A stretch of 64,000 nucleotides of DNA from Stachybotrys elegans (lineage: Eukaryota; Ascomycota; Sordariomycetes; Hypocreales; Stachybotryaceae): positions 1,426,001 through 1,490,000 of the forward strand of contig JAGPNK010000009.1 of assembly GCA_020746835.1 (NCBI GenBank), in the 5' to 3' direction. The translations under genes and the position numbers were made by a program. Shown piece after piece: positions 31,156 to 41,824 of this stretch. Below the pieces are notes generated by a model. It made no database searches and was not told where the DNA came from. It worked only from the letters and a program-made list of their open reading frames with translations. Each line of letters opens with the position of its first letter. The first letter of the stretch is position 1.

Positions 31156-33354
31156 GCCAAGGAGGAAATGTTGCCGAAAACCGAGCATGTTGCGTCAATG
31201 TGCATGTGCATGCCGCAAGAAGAAAGAAGCAAAGGGAGGAGGAAAGAAGGCCGGCGTGCGCCACAAGCGATCCGTTTCGTGAACGAGGATGTGGAAGTTG
31301 ATAGACGTTTTGCATGGTGCAGCCGCTGGTGGCTGGTGCAGGCCTTCCCCATGGGCGTGTTGCTTGGCCATCCCATGGCATCTCTACATTCTCCAGTTCG
31401 ATTAATCTATTCTGCCCTGCCAAGTAAAGGGTTCAGATAGCTCCCAAGACCTCTAGTACAGACAAAAGATTATGAGACGAGACGAACCGCGCAATACTCC
31501 AGCGCGGGGAATGTCTTGGGCATATTGCAGATCACTTTTTTCGCAGAGCCACTGCAGTCTTACCCAACGGTTTAGGTTGGCAGGTTAAGGCCCGCACTAG
31601 TCGCAACTTTGAATTCTAGCTTATATTTAGACATAAAAACAAAAAGAAAGGCGCGCGTTTGGAGAGACAACACCTTGCTTATCGACATTTCCATTACAAC
31701 CATGCCTTACTTTCCTCACGAAAACGCACAAAGAATAGGGGGGACACGCGACCACTTTCCTAAAATGGCGTTCCTTGCCTCGCCGCTCTCTCGTCCCCTC
31801 GGCCCGTGCTCAGCGTGTTGGCTGGCCAAGAGATTTGGGCCCAGATTCTTCTGCTGGCTGGAGCGGCGCGGATGGCAGGAGAAGCCGTGTTTCACCGCCA
31901 AGTGCAGAATATGCAGATACCGATCTTCAGCACAATGTCTCCTCTGGGAAGAGGAACAGGCACTAGGGATCCCAAATCCGTCTCTGCCACACCTGGACTT
32001 CTTACAGGGCGGCGTCATGGCTGTAAGAGATCGCGAGGAACGCTACCGTGATGACGCCGGCGCCTATTTTGATCACCGTCACAGGTCCTGTCTGCTGACG
32101 GTACTGTCGCCGTTTTCACATCTCCTGTAGAGCGGACCGAGCCAGGTTCAGATGCCGAGGGAGGTAACGGCATAGGGGGCCAAGGCGGCTGCCCACCCAT
32201 AGACAGGGACAAATTGGCAATTCCAATTCCTAGTCCCCAATCCCTCCAGGGGGGTAAAGAGCAGGAAGGAAAACACCATGAAAGCACAGCCGAGCTCAGC
32301 ATTTCGCTCACGCGATTTGCTTTGGTCTGCGCTTGGCAACGGGGCCGGACCGTCCCCAAGTCCAGGCAGGTCTTGGCTGAGCACACAGCGCATAAGCGCT
32401 TTTACCAACTGGGAGCCCAAGTTCGTCACCGTTGCCCTGGGGTCGAGCCTTGGTTTTGGACTTGCTTCACCCCGTTTGAGCTTTGTGGGGGCGCGTGTGC
32501 GAGCGTGGTCGCTTTGTCCAGGGATGGACCAGCGCGCGCGCGCCGTTGAACCACGCCGCCAAGCTGGGTCCCCCCCTGGGGGCGCCAAGTAGCGATCGGG
32601 AGGCTCATCAGATGCCAAGGGGGGGTAACGGATGGCCGCCGAGCCAGCTTGGCGATGGGAAATGTCACGCTTTTTTGACGTCGCTTCGCTCCTGAGGAGT
32701 GACGGGCCAACATGAAGCAGTTTCCTCGCTTCTTTCTCAGGACTATTATTAGGGACAATGAAAATAGATTTTTGGAGAAGGAAAACGGTTTCGTTTTGCT
32801 GCTACCTTGGCCCTTTTTTTTGCCTGTCCCGAAATTTCTTAGCGCTTTCATGCTCCTCTCCCTCGCCCAGCGGTCAAGGCGGGACCAGAGGACAGGACGG
32901 ACACACAGACGGAGAGGCGCAGGCATTTTCTGAGGGGGAACTGGATCAGCGGGGACCACCGTTCGCACATCACCGTCTGAAGAAGGAAGAAAGCTGAGAT
33001 GACAGTGAGGTGACCCAGTGTTTTGTTCCTCTGGCGCGTCAAGTGTGCGCTGGAACTGTATTGCAATGCACCCGCGCCGCCTGCTGTGCCTTGAGGGATC
33101 TGTTTCCCTCGCCCTGTTGTTTTTTTGGGCATGCGCCTCCCGGACCAGGAAGCTTGTACTTGGTGCGCAAGCCGCGCCGCGATAAGCTTCTCCCGCCCGG
33201 AGATTTCGTCCCCCCCTGGTCCCTGTGTGCATTTGTGTGAGTGTGTTCTTCGGCAACCCGAGGCTTTGAGCTGGCAGCGGAATGGCAGGGCCAGGAGGCG
33301 GTTGGCAATGAAACATCCAGGGGACAGCACCCAACTACTCCCTCCCACCCTGGC
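31156..33354 (+). promoter_or_regulatory. Array of PacC-type GCCARG hexamers
   Basis: GCCAAG occurs at 31156, 31825, 31897, 32179, 32558, 32584 and 32614; GCCAGG at 32141 and 33290; the reverse forms CTTGGC at 31363, 32332, 32372, 32648 and 32806, and CCTGGC at 33349. GCCARG is the known core bound by the ambient-pH regulator PacC. The density is several times that expected by chance for 2.2 kb, though local GC bias inflates it. Confidence 0.4.
32149..32632 (+). repeat. Imperfect 23-bp direct repeat, copies 460 bp apart
   Basis: TCAGATGCCGAGGGAGGTAA (32149-32168, continuing CGG) is echoed by TCAGATGCCAAGGGGGGGTA (32609-32628, continuing ACGG) with two substitutions and one inserted G. Confidence 0.4.
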
Positions 33355-33789
33355 TAGTCCGCCAAAAGTCACGCCACTTTGATGCGCACCCTGTGTAGAG
33401 AGCCCTTCACATCCCACCCCTTAGCTGGTCTCGAAGCTTGGTTAATGCCCACGAGAGGCGAAGGGAAGAGGGGGGAGAGACGGGGAGGGGTGGAAGGGCC
33501 TTGATATTAGAGTTATTTTTTTTTCTAAGCCGCAACCGTGCGGATCGTGGGTTGAGCATTTAATACCACATGTTCCGCTCGTTTTTGGTGTTTCTTTTTT
33601 CCCCTTCCCTCCCCATCAGGACCGGTTCCTATTCGATTCATTCCATATTCTATTCTGTCGTTTTCGGGTTCGCCTTTTTTATTCGGTGCGGTTCGTTAAT
33701 TTTACCTGTGTGTTAATCTCTTGTCCGCCGTTCAGTCCTTACCAACAAAACAAACAACAACAACAACACCACAACCAACAACCATCATC

Positions 33790-35043
33790 ATGTCTCTTCG
33801 ATCTGCTTGTGGTGCCCTTGTGGCCTTCTTCGCCTCCCGGACGCTGGCGTCTTGTGCCTATGGAACTTCCCTGTTTCCCCGGGCCGAGGGTGGTGAGGTC
33901 AAGGTCAACACTTTCGGATATGCTGGATCTATTGTAAGTCATCTTCACAGCTCATCTCAAAAGCATCTCATCCACGCTCAACAATCAACACACATATACA
34001 CATGCACATACATCCCAGTTATTAACATCATCAAGGGCCCTACCAACTGGCATCTCCTGGATGTCGCTGCCAACCAGCTCTGCGCCACCGGCGCTCACCA
34101 GTCTCCCATCGATATGACGGCCGGCACCTTCAGTGTCATCCCTGCCTCCGACGTCACCATCGACATTCCCGACTTCACCGAGGGAACCGAGTTTGAGAAC
34201 CTTGGCACCACCGTCGAGGTTATTGCCAAGGGCGGACAGATGACCATTGGCGGCGTCACCCACACTCTCGCCCAGTTCCACTTCCATCTCCCCAGCGAGC
34301 ATCTCGACAACGGCCTCAGCCACGCCATGGAGATGCATATGGTCTGGGAGGGCCCCGAGGGTCAGATTGCTGTCATCGGCACCTACATCGACATCACCGA
34401 GGGTTCCGTCGCCGAGGCCCCCGCCTCCGTTCCATCCAACGTCACCGCCCCGGCTGCTCCCGTTGCTCCTCCCGCTGCCGCTGCCCCCGTTGCCGCTCCT
34501 GTTGCCGCTCCTGTTGCCGTCGCTCCTCCTGCCGTCGCTCACCCTGTTGCTCCCGTTGCCCCCGTGGCCCCTGTTGTCGGCGAGACCGCTGTCCACCCCG
34601 CCCCTGCCCCCGCCCCGATCCTCATCCGTCCCGGATCCCTTCTGCACTCCCGCCAGGCCCGTCGCGACCTCGCCCGTGAGCAGTCCAAGGTCCGCCGCCA
34701 GGCAGCTCCCACCGCCGCCGCCCCTGTCGGAGTCACCGCTCTCCTCGAGACTGTTCTCGGAAAGGTCGAGGAGATTGCCACCCCTGGCAGCAAGGTTGAG
34801 ACCGAGCCCCTCATCATGTCCGAGGTCGTCAACATTATCAAGGCCGGCTCCTTCCAGACGTACGCCGGCTCTCTCACCACCCCTCCTTGCAGCGAGGGTG
34901 TGCGCTGGCTGGTGTCTGACCAGTCCCTCGCCATCAACCTGTCCACCTTCATGAAGGCCCGATCCGTCATTGGCTTCAACTCTCGCTTCCCCCAGAACTT
35001 CCTCAGCCTGGCGCCTCCGGCCTCCGCAGTCGTTTCCGCCTAA
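33790..35043 (+). CDS. Secreted alpha-carbonic anhydrase with an internal Ala/Pro/Val-rich insert
   Basis: Exons 33790-33933 and 34036-35043 (102-bp intron) encode 383 residues. Residues 1-21 form a signal peptide. The enzyme interconverts CO2 and bicarbonate outside the cell or in the wall. The zinc ligands are the two His of AQFHFHLPSEH (residues 130 and 132) and the His of MEMHMVW (149); GPTNWHLL, HQSPIDM, LTTPPCSEGV and the closing RFPQNF complete the family pattern. About 100 residues of APV/APP low-complexity sequence with a basic stretch (RQARRDLAREQSKVRRQ) lie between GTYIDI and PLIMSEVV, inside the catalytic fold. The intron reads through without a stop, but removing it gives the conserved FGYAGSIGPTNWH. 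A long CA-rich leader suggests high expression. Confidence 0.9.
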   Translation: MSLRSACGALVAFFASRTLASCAYGTSLFPRAEGGEVKVNTFGYAGSIVSHLHSSSQKHLIHAQQSTHIYTCTYIPVINIIKGPTNWHLLDVAANQLCATGAHQSPIDMTAGTFSVIPASDVTIDIPDFTEGTEFENLGTTVEVIAKGGQMTIGGVTHTLAQFHFHLPSEHLDNGLSHAMEMHMVWEGPEGQIAVIGTYIDITEGSVAEAPASVPSNVTAPAAPVAPPAAAAPVAAPVAAPVAVAPPAVAHPVAPVAPVAPVVGETAVHPAPAPAPILIRPGSLLHSRQARRDLAREQSKVRRQAAPTAAAPVGVTALLETVLGKVEEIATPGSKVETEPLIMSEVVNIIKAGSFQTYAGSLTTPPCSEGVRWLVSDQSLAINLSTFMKARSVIGFNSRFPQNFLSLAPPASAVVSA

Positions 35044-35917
35044 AGTGTGTCTTCTATAATGTCTTATCTATAATGTCCTGGAATGCTTATCGCATGAAAA
35101 GTCGATATTCCCACAGAGAAATTCAGCCGGACCTGAAGACGGGGTACTACACCTGAGGAGACATGATGTCTTTATTTCCTTAATATATATATACCAGTGC
35201 GCAATTAGAAAAAAATAAAAAACGGTTCGATAAATTATTTCTTTCCCTTCCCAGTTTCGCATGGCTCGTTACTTGTGAGCATAATTTTGTATCACATGAA
35301 GACAACGGCAAAGATAAATGCTTTTCAGGTTGCAAAAGTTTTAGCGACACCTTGCAGCTGATAACTATTGCTCGCAGTAATCTGCCGATGGAATGACAGA
35401 ATCGAGTCTAGGGGCACACGTCATTATATACATTCTAAGGGGTTCCCGTTTATTCATCTCAACTTTCCAATAACTCCACGTTTCTAAGGACAGCTCGACA
35501 GTGACGTCGTTGTGCTTCCATACTGTTCACGGCTACTTTGATTGTCAGGGGACTGTGCACCACCCTCGTTGTCAACTAGGTCTTGTTACCACAGCTCGAT
35601 CGGAGGGTGTACTTCTTCTGATCATTATAACTTCACGGATCCGTAGCCACAACCGTCACATGCTTCCTCGTTGTGAGCCCACGCAGTCTGAGGACTTCCG
35701 CCGACATCGCGACGGTATCCTGACCTCGGCGTATCGCTTTCGGTGCGTACAGCACCTTTGACCAGTCTCGTCAGAATACACGTAAGGGCTAGAGTCGAAG
35801 AACGGTACGTACACACATTAAATCTGCTAACTGTAGGTCCCCTGAATATATATGGGACTCTTATATGGTTGCTGCCTTTGCCACTGCTGCAGCTCCCGTA
35901 TTGCTATGTGGCTCCAG

Positions 35918-36049
35918 CCAATAGGTGATGTTGGCATTGCATATGTGTGGGATTTCCCGTTCGTGCGCCCAAATGGGATACTGACCAGTGACTTCGAGGA
36001 GGCCCCCTCTGATGATAAAGACGATATCAAATCAATAGATAACAATTGG
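35918..36049 (+). pseudogene. Coding relic B (shared with 23510-23635)
   Basis: The frame reads PIGDVGIAYVWDFPFVRPNG, then SDFEEAPSDDKDDIKSIDNN followed by W. It matches relic A in order and spacing (W, P-x-G, DFEEAP, KSID-x-NW), with many synonymous codon differences. The frame stays open from 35852 to 36172, but no complete gene is recognisable. Confidence 0.55.
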
Positions 36050-37364
36050 TTAGAAAATTCGATTGAGAAAAGCTTGTGGCTGCGGCGGATGTCAAAGTTT
36101 TCCAGCCACCGCAATTTGACTCTATCATTATACCTTCACGTTTCTTCTCAATTTCGTCCAAAGCCTGCATAACGTCACAGCCTGATAGTTGCGTAACTTG
36201 GACACAACTTCCTCAGAGGCAGATCATGACCTCTTACGACAATGTGTAAAAGCTTCATGTTAAAGTCTCCTGGTCAGGAATTTCAAGGTAGTTTGTGAGT
36301 GTAGTTTGTGTTTGAAACAAGGCCCCCGTGTGTCAAGCCATTTGATGCTTGGCGGCTTAGGCCGAGGTTAGGCCTGATGTCGTTACTCATTTTCGGAATT
36401 GGCAAGCTGACGGACGGGAAACAAATACATTCATTCTATGGAGTACAGTGGCATGCCGTTGTTGTAGATGAAACAAGTTTGTCTTGGCTCTGCCTTGCAT
36501 GGGTGTCATGACGGGATGGCGCAGAAACAGTCAAGGTTTAGACAGAAACATGTGGGTGCTCTTCCCCAGATTGATAGGCGTGCCCGAGAGTTTGAGGTTA
36601 AGTATTGAGTCGTTCGTTGGCCACGAGGGGTGAGGCATAAGGGGCCGGGGTTTGGTAATTGCTTGGTTGCTTTGACATGTCTGCCTTGGACACATGCGAT
36701 CGGAAAGGAAGCCATGCCCACACCTAGATCGATAGTTTGGGCAAGGTTTTGCGTCATTGTGTCTTAGCAGAAAAAGAATTGAGAAGAGGGTATTATAACC
36801 CCTGGAAAAGCAAGCCTGTCCGTGCAATCTATTGGGTCCGAGTCGAAGACCCTGGCGCGGAAGTTGGCCGGCACATTGTTTATGTTATTACTAGCCCTCG
36901 AGGTTCGCTATGACAAACATTAATGGGTATTATATTATATGGGAGTCGTAATAATAATCAGTGGGGATAAGCATCCTCACTCAGAAACTGGGATGGCAAG
37001 CGAGGAACAGACGTTGCCTTGGCCACGTAACCGATGCCATAACAAGCTAATGCGATGCGCTTTGGTGCGCATAGCCTGACGCTATCTCGATACACGAGCG
37101 TGGAGGCAACAGATAGAGCAGCGCCGCAGGTGCTAGACTGCCCGCCCGTCCATCCCGCCAGATGACAAGCATTCTCCAGCAGAGACTAACTTGCAATAGC
37201 CAGGCGGTGAGCCGTGGGCACCTGTGTCAGTCGGAGCACATGGCTCGCACACGGCACTCCTCGTGCAATACGCGGGAAGGCCCATTGCTAGCTGAGGAGC
37301 TAGCAACAAAGGAAGAGGCGCCGCTGGTGATTATTGGGTTGGCGTCAGACGGGCTCCGAAGCGA

Positions 37365-37388
37365 AGGGGGAGGGGGGGGGGAGGGGTG
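37365..37388 (+). repeat. G-rich tract
   Basis: Runs of 5, 10 and 4 G separated by single A (GGGGGA, then ten G, then AGGGG); it could form a G-quadruplex. Confidence 0.6.
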
Positions 37389-38018
37389 GCCTGCCTCGCT
37401 TCGAGATCGATCTAGATTTCTGGGTCTCCCACACCTCCGACGACGCGCGTGGTTGACTACTGGACGGAGGGACGGTCTCGACTAGGATGGCTGCTCGCAA
37501 GTCGGCCCTTTGGTATGCTATGTCGACACTAACCTACTCAGCCTGGGAGCAAGAGGAAATACAGAAACAAAAACCAAATAAAACGTGACCGCAGAAATTT
37601 ACCCTGCCGCAATCTACTTGTCGCGGCCGCATGATCCGCTTGGCAAACTAGTCGGACTCGTCCCCTGGCTGCCAATGTCTAAGCGCATGGAAGAAGGATC
37701 GTGGGCGCGCTGATCTTGCCTGGTTCGTATGCGCTCGGAACCATGGTCGCGCAAATCAAATTCCCCTAGAGGCCCATCCCCCGCTGCCGGCATGCCAGTG
37801 CCAGTGCCAGGCCGAGGAGGGAGGCATGCCGGAGCCTGCCGTGTCTGTGGAGCGCGCTCAGGTCGTGGGGATTTGATAGCACGGTGGACCTCGGAGGATA
37901 CTCCTTGGGTCAAGGGCATCAGATATCCTGCAAGATTGTTCATCTTATACCTGCGTATCTGTTATTACCTTGTGCCCGGATGAACCATCCATCTGTGCGT
38001 CTGGAACCGGCATCAGTG

Positions 38019-38042
38019 GGATGGATGGATGGATGGATGGAT
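38019..38042 (+). repeat. (GGAT)6 microsatellite
   Basis: Six perfect GGAT units. Confidence 0.9.
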
Positions 38043-38596
38043 GAGTCGTGCTCGAGGTGGCTACAAGTCTAGAACAACTTGTACAAGTCTCATCAAAGCA
38101 TGTGCGACTCTGGCAGCCTGGAGAAAGCGCCGGGACCATGACTCGCGGCCATCACTCAATAGTCCGTCTAGCCCTGGCGCGAACGCTTGGCCTCGGTGCA
38201 CAATTACCCCTTGCGGTCTTGTTAATTCTCCTGCAGTACTGATAGGTCGTCGCATCTGCGGCGTTTGTCATGCGGGTTGAGATCGTCGTCGATGCCATGC
38301 ACCCTGACAAGAACAAGGCACCTTGTGGGCCTATCCCGACGCTCAGGACGCCTTGTCCATGCATCGGGCGGCCGTGGCTGGCCCGGCGGTAGCTCCGAAG
38401 CCACCGCTTTGACCTCCGTCACCACATCTTGATACATACTCCGTACTATACACACTACCTGCTACTTGATATCTGGCTTGCGTTCCCCTCCCTTGGTCCA
38501 GCTCACCTCGCTTGCCCCTCCTTGCGACTCTAGCTCCAAGCTGATCTAAATGTGCTACTGCCGCTGCTGCTGCTGCCGCTGCCGCCGTGTCCAGCA

Positions 38597-41587
38597 ATGA
38601 GCCACCTCCCATCCGACGTGGCCAGCGTCCTTTCCACCGAAGAGTTCTCCTTTATAGAAGCTCTCAACCTCAACCCCAAGCCCTTCCACAACGAGCCCTT
38701 CACTACTGAGCCGTACGCCGCCGCCAGGCATCATCTTCCTTCTGTCCCGGAATCCCCCTTATCGCCGGCGTTCCCCCCCAAGACGCTCACCTCGAAGCCC
38801 TCGTCGCCCAAGCTCAGGGAGCACACCAAGTCTCCTGTCGAGGCCAGCAAGCCGCCGCTGCCCAAGGTGCCTACCATGACGGGCGTCACCAAAGCCCAGC
38901 GCAGCTGCCTGGAGCTGTGTCTCAAGACCACCAAGCTCGGCGACCGCGTCTCGGTCCGCATGCTCGAGTACCTCACCTCCAAGGACCCCTCCCCGCGCCT
39001 CGACACCCTGGCCCATGGCTTCCTCGACACGTGCCAGATCCTCTTCACCATCGAGGCCGGCCTCGAGGAGAGCGAGCGCAACCACCAGGGCTTCCCCGCC
39101 GAGATCGTCACCGAGCTCGACAAGAAGTTCCGCGTCACCCAGGCCGACTTCCAGCAGCTCGAGACCATGATCTCCAAGTCCATCGACTATGAGCGCAAGG
39201 GCGCCATGGGCCGCATGAGGCGCGGCTGGGGCAAGATGTGGGGAGAGGGCGACTACGACAAGATGATTGCCTCCCTCGAGCGCACCCGCGAGAGCCTCAG
39301 GATGAGCGCCCTCATGTTCCAGTGGAGTCTGGGCGATGACAAGATCAACAACGAGATGGGCATCGGCTTCACCGCCCTGGCCGCCGCCCTCGATCGCCTC
39401 GACAACAAGAGGGCGGGCTCCTCGGCCAAGTCGCTGCACTCGTCGCCCTCCCACCCACAGCTCCCCGGCTCCGTGCCCCGTCCTCAGGACGTCACCCAGC
39501 TTCCCCTACCCCCTCTGCCCTTCAGCGAGCGAGGAGGCTCCTCTGTGCAAGAGCCGTCTACCATCAGTTCCCTGCACAGCGCAGAGCCCCGAGCCGTCAA
39601 CCCGCGATACATGAGCGGAAACACCTTCATCTCCAACTCGAGCAACCACTCCTACATGCCGCACACGCCCTTTAGCACCAACGGCTTCGACCGCCACATG
39701 GCCGATGAGACGGCATCCAACGCCGGCACGGCCATCTCGGACGCCATGTCCGACAACCTGCTCGAGGAGATTCTCGGACCCGACCAAGACCCTTCCAAGC
39801 CTGTCCGCATACAAGCAGACCCATCCGCCATGCCGCGCTGGGCTCCTCGAGGCGCCGGCAGCGGCGGCGAGTCTGGAAACATGAAGATGTCCATTGTCTC
39901 CGCCATCCGTTCCAAGAACCACAAGCTCCTCAGCAACATCCTCGACCAGGGCGTCTCGCCGTCAGCCAGCGTGAACCACCACCCGCTCAAGGAGGCCGTC
40001 TTCGTGGGCGACTCGGAGAGCGTGCGCCTGCTGCTCGTCTTTGGTGCCGACGCCAATGAGGTCGACGGTCAAGGCATGACGGCCCTGGCCACGGCCGTCG
40101 ACCGAGGCTTCTTTGCCGGCGCCGCCATGCTGCTCAAGTATGGCGCCAACCCCAACTACTCGGCCTCTCCCGACGCGGAGACACCCCTTGCCGCTGCCGT
40201 CATGGCTAACCGTGTCAACCTCACGCACCTGCTGCTGGCCTACGGCGGCGACACCAAGCACCTCACCGCCGACGGCAACACACTCCTCATTGCCGGCATC
40301 AACAAGAAGACGCCCAAGAAGTTCGTCGACATGCTGCTTGAGTACGGTGCCGACCCCAACGCCAAGAGCCGCGAGGGAAAGACGGCCCTGTTCGAGGCCA
40401 TTACGTCCTCGCGCGCCGACATTGTCACCTCGCTGATCGACCACGGCGCCAACCCCAATCTGCCCGGCCCCAAACACATGCTCTGGCCCTCGACGTACCA
40501 CTCGCCCTGTCTGCAGGTGCTCCTGTCGCACGGCGCCGACTTCAAGAAGACGCCCGGCATCATGGAGCTCGCGGCGAGCATCAACAACATCGAGTCGGTG
40601 CGCATGCTCCTCAAGGCCGGCGTCGACCCCAACGCCAAGAAGGACGGCGTCTATACGCCTCTGTGCACGTCGATCCGCGACGACAGGCCCGACATCTTCC
40701 GCCTGCTGCTGAGCAACGGCGCGGACCCCAACGTCCCGGCGAGCGAGTACCCTGCCTTCAAGTGCATCACGCACGACAGAGTGCACTTCCTCCCCGAGCT
40801 GCTCGCGGCGGGCGTGGACCTGCACTCCCCCAAGGGCATCGTCGAGACGGCCGTCGCCTTCAACAACATGGAGGCCCTGAACTGGCTCCTCGACCAGGGC
40901 ATGAACCCCAACGAGCGCAACCCCAAGGGCGAGTCGCCGCTGACGACGGCCATCCGCGAGAACCGCATGGATATGGTCGAGACGCTGCTGGCGCGTGGCG
41001 CCGACCCCAACATGCGCGGCGAGGACTGGCCCGTATGCATGGCCGTCCGCCAGCCTGCTATCCTGCGGCGTATCCTCTCGGCGCTGACGGAGCCCCGCGC
41101 CTTCAAGGGTGTCATGGAGATGGCCGTGGTGGCCGACCAGCTCGAGTCGGTCAAGCTCCTCCTCGCGGCCGGCGTGTCGGTCGAGGACAAGAACGGCGGC
41201 GTCTTCTCCCCGCTCACCAGCGCCCTGCGCGAGAACCGCAGGGAGATTGTCGTCTTCCTCCTCAATGAGGGCGGCGCCGACGTCAACTCGCCCGGCGAGC
41301 ACCTGCCCATCGTCAAGGCGCTGCGGCGCTTCCGCGGCCAGGGCACCGAGATGCTCGAGCTGCTCCTGGACAAGGGCGCCGACCCCAACAAGGTGTACCG
41401 CGGCTGGAACGGCATGATGCAGGCCGTGGAGAACGGCGACGCCGATGTCCTCCAGCTGCTCTGCGACAGGGTGGGAGTCGACCTCGAGGTTAAGGACGAG
41501 CTGGGCCGCACCGTGACCGAGATTGCGGCGTCGAGAGGCTGGGAGGAGGCGGTTGCCATCCTAATCAAGGGCCGACTCCGATCATGA
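38597..41587 (+). CDS. Large ankyrin-repeat protein
   Basis: A single exon of 996 residues from the ATG at 38597 (ccagcaATGag); an in-frame ATG at 38552 would add only a Leu/Pro run. Residues 1-95 are Pro/Ser-rich, about 100-290 a helical region (SCLELCLKTTKLGDRVSVRM, DYDKMIASLERTRESLRMSA) resembling the helical N-terminal region of some fungal STAND/ankyrin proteins, 290-430 low complexity. From about residue 430 to the end some 16 ankyrin repeats run without a break, with LLxxGADPN cores (LLEYGADPNAKSREGKTALF, LLSNGADPNVP, LLDKGADPNKV). No NACHT, kinase or membrane domain is visible. It is probably an intracellular scaffold or signalling protein. The partner is unknown. Confidence 0.85.
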   Translation: MSHLPSDVASVLSTEEFSFIEALNLNPKPFHNEPFTTEPYAAARHHLPSVPESPLSPAFPPKTLTSKPSSPKLREHTKSPVEASKPPLPKVPTMTGVTKAQRSCLELCLKTTKLGDRVSVRMLEYLTSKDPSPRLDTLAHGFLDTCQILFTIEAGLEESERNHQGFPAEIVTELDKKFRVTQADFQQLETMISKSIDYERKGAMGRMRRGWGKMWGEGDYDKMIASLERTRESLRMSALMFQWSLGDDKINNEMGIGFTALAAALDRLDNKRAGSSAKSLHSSPSHPQLPGSVPRPQDVTQLPLPPLPFSERGGSSVQEPSTISSLHSAEPRAVNPRYMSGNTFISNSSNHSYMPHTPFSTNGFDRHMADETASNAGTAISDAMSDNLLEEILGPDQDPSKPVRIQADPSAMPRWAPRGAGSGGESGNMKMSIVSAIRSKNHKLLSNILDQGVSPSASVNHHPLKEAVFVGDSESVRLLLVFGADANEVDGQGMTALATAVDRGFFAGAAMLLKYGANPNYSASPDAETPLAAAVMANRVNLTHLLLAYGGDTKHLTADGNTLLIAGINKKTPKKFVDMLLEYGADPNAKSREGKTALFEAITSSRADIVTSLIDHGANPNLPGPKHMLWPSTYHSPCLQVLLSHGADFKKTPGIMELAASINNIESVRMLLKAGVDPNAKKDGVYTPLCTSIRDDRPDIFRLLLSNGADPNVPASEYPAFKCITHDRVHFLPELLAAGVDLHSPKGIVETAVAFNNMEALNWLLDQGMNPNERNPKGESPLTTAIRENRMDMVETLLARGADPNMRGEDWPVCMAVRQPAILRRILSALTEPRAFKGVMEMAVVADQLESVKLLLAAGVSVEDKNGGVFSPLTSALRENRREIVVFLLNEGGADVNSPGEHLPIVKALRRFRGQGTEMLELLLDKGADPNKVYRGWNGMMQAVENGDADVLQLLCDRVGVDLEVKDELGRTVTEIAASRGWEEAVAILIKGRLRS

Positions 41588-41824
41588 GATGCAATGGGAT
41601 GGGCTTGGGCCTTTTGGGCTTCCTTACTTTCTTTTCCTCCTCCCCTTTCTTTGTTTCCTTTGTCTGTGGATCTATTGGTCTTTGCTGTTAAGATACCTAT
41701 GTGGCCAAAAGATTTGATGTACTACGTGAAGACGGTTCTATATATTAATTCCTACAATAAAGCAAGACGTGTTATATGCTCCGATAATCACGCATGAAAA
41801 GTCGCTCTGGAACAACTGCCTTGG

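Larger units (their letters stand above)
30040..33789. other. Long intergenic region upstream of carbonic anhydrase
   Basis: 3.75 kb without a gene that I can support. It contains a GC-rich hairpin cluster (31056-31099), an imperfect 23-bp direct repeat (32149-32171 and 32609-32632), at least 15 PacC-type GCCARG hexamers between 31156 and 33354, and a CA-rich leader (about 33745-33789) before the carbonic anhydrase ATG. A 302-codon minus-strand frame at 32426-33334 has no family features and is taken as chance. Confidence 0.5.
35044..38596. other. Long intergenic region
   Basis: 3.55 kb without a supported gene. It holds coding relic B (35918-36049), a G-rich tract (37365-37388), a (GGAT)6 microsatellite (38019-38042) and a CT-rich leader before the ankyrin gene. 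Short open frames lack any family motif. Confidence 0.5.

Noticed and set aside
32426..33334. 302-codon minus-strand open frame in the carbonic anhydrase upstream region
   Set aside because: Low-complexity, compositionally odd sequence without any family motif, overlapping other equally long chance frames in a GC-rich stretch.
33934..34035. Reading through the carbonic anhydrase intron, which has no stop
   Set aside because: It has a GTAAGT donor and CTCAAC-type branch, and removal restores the conserved FGY...GPTNWH junction; the inserted peptide would be unlike the family.
34247..34954. 235-codon Pro/Ser-rich plus-strand frame
   Set aside because: Frame-shifted shadow of the carbonic anhydrase insert region.
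39962..41302. 446-codon minus-strand open frame
   Set aside because: Exact antisense of the ankyrin repeats; C-rich third positions of the real gene suppress stops on the other strand.
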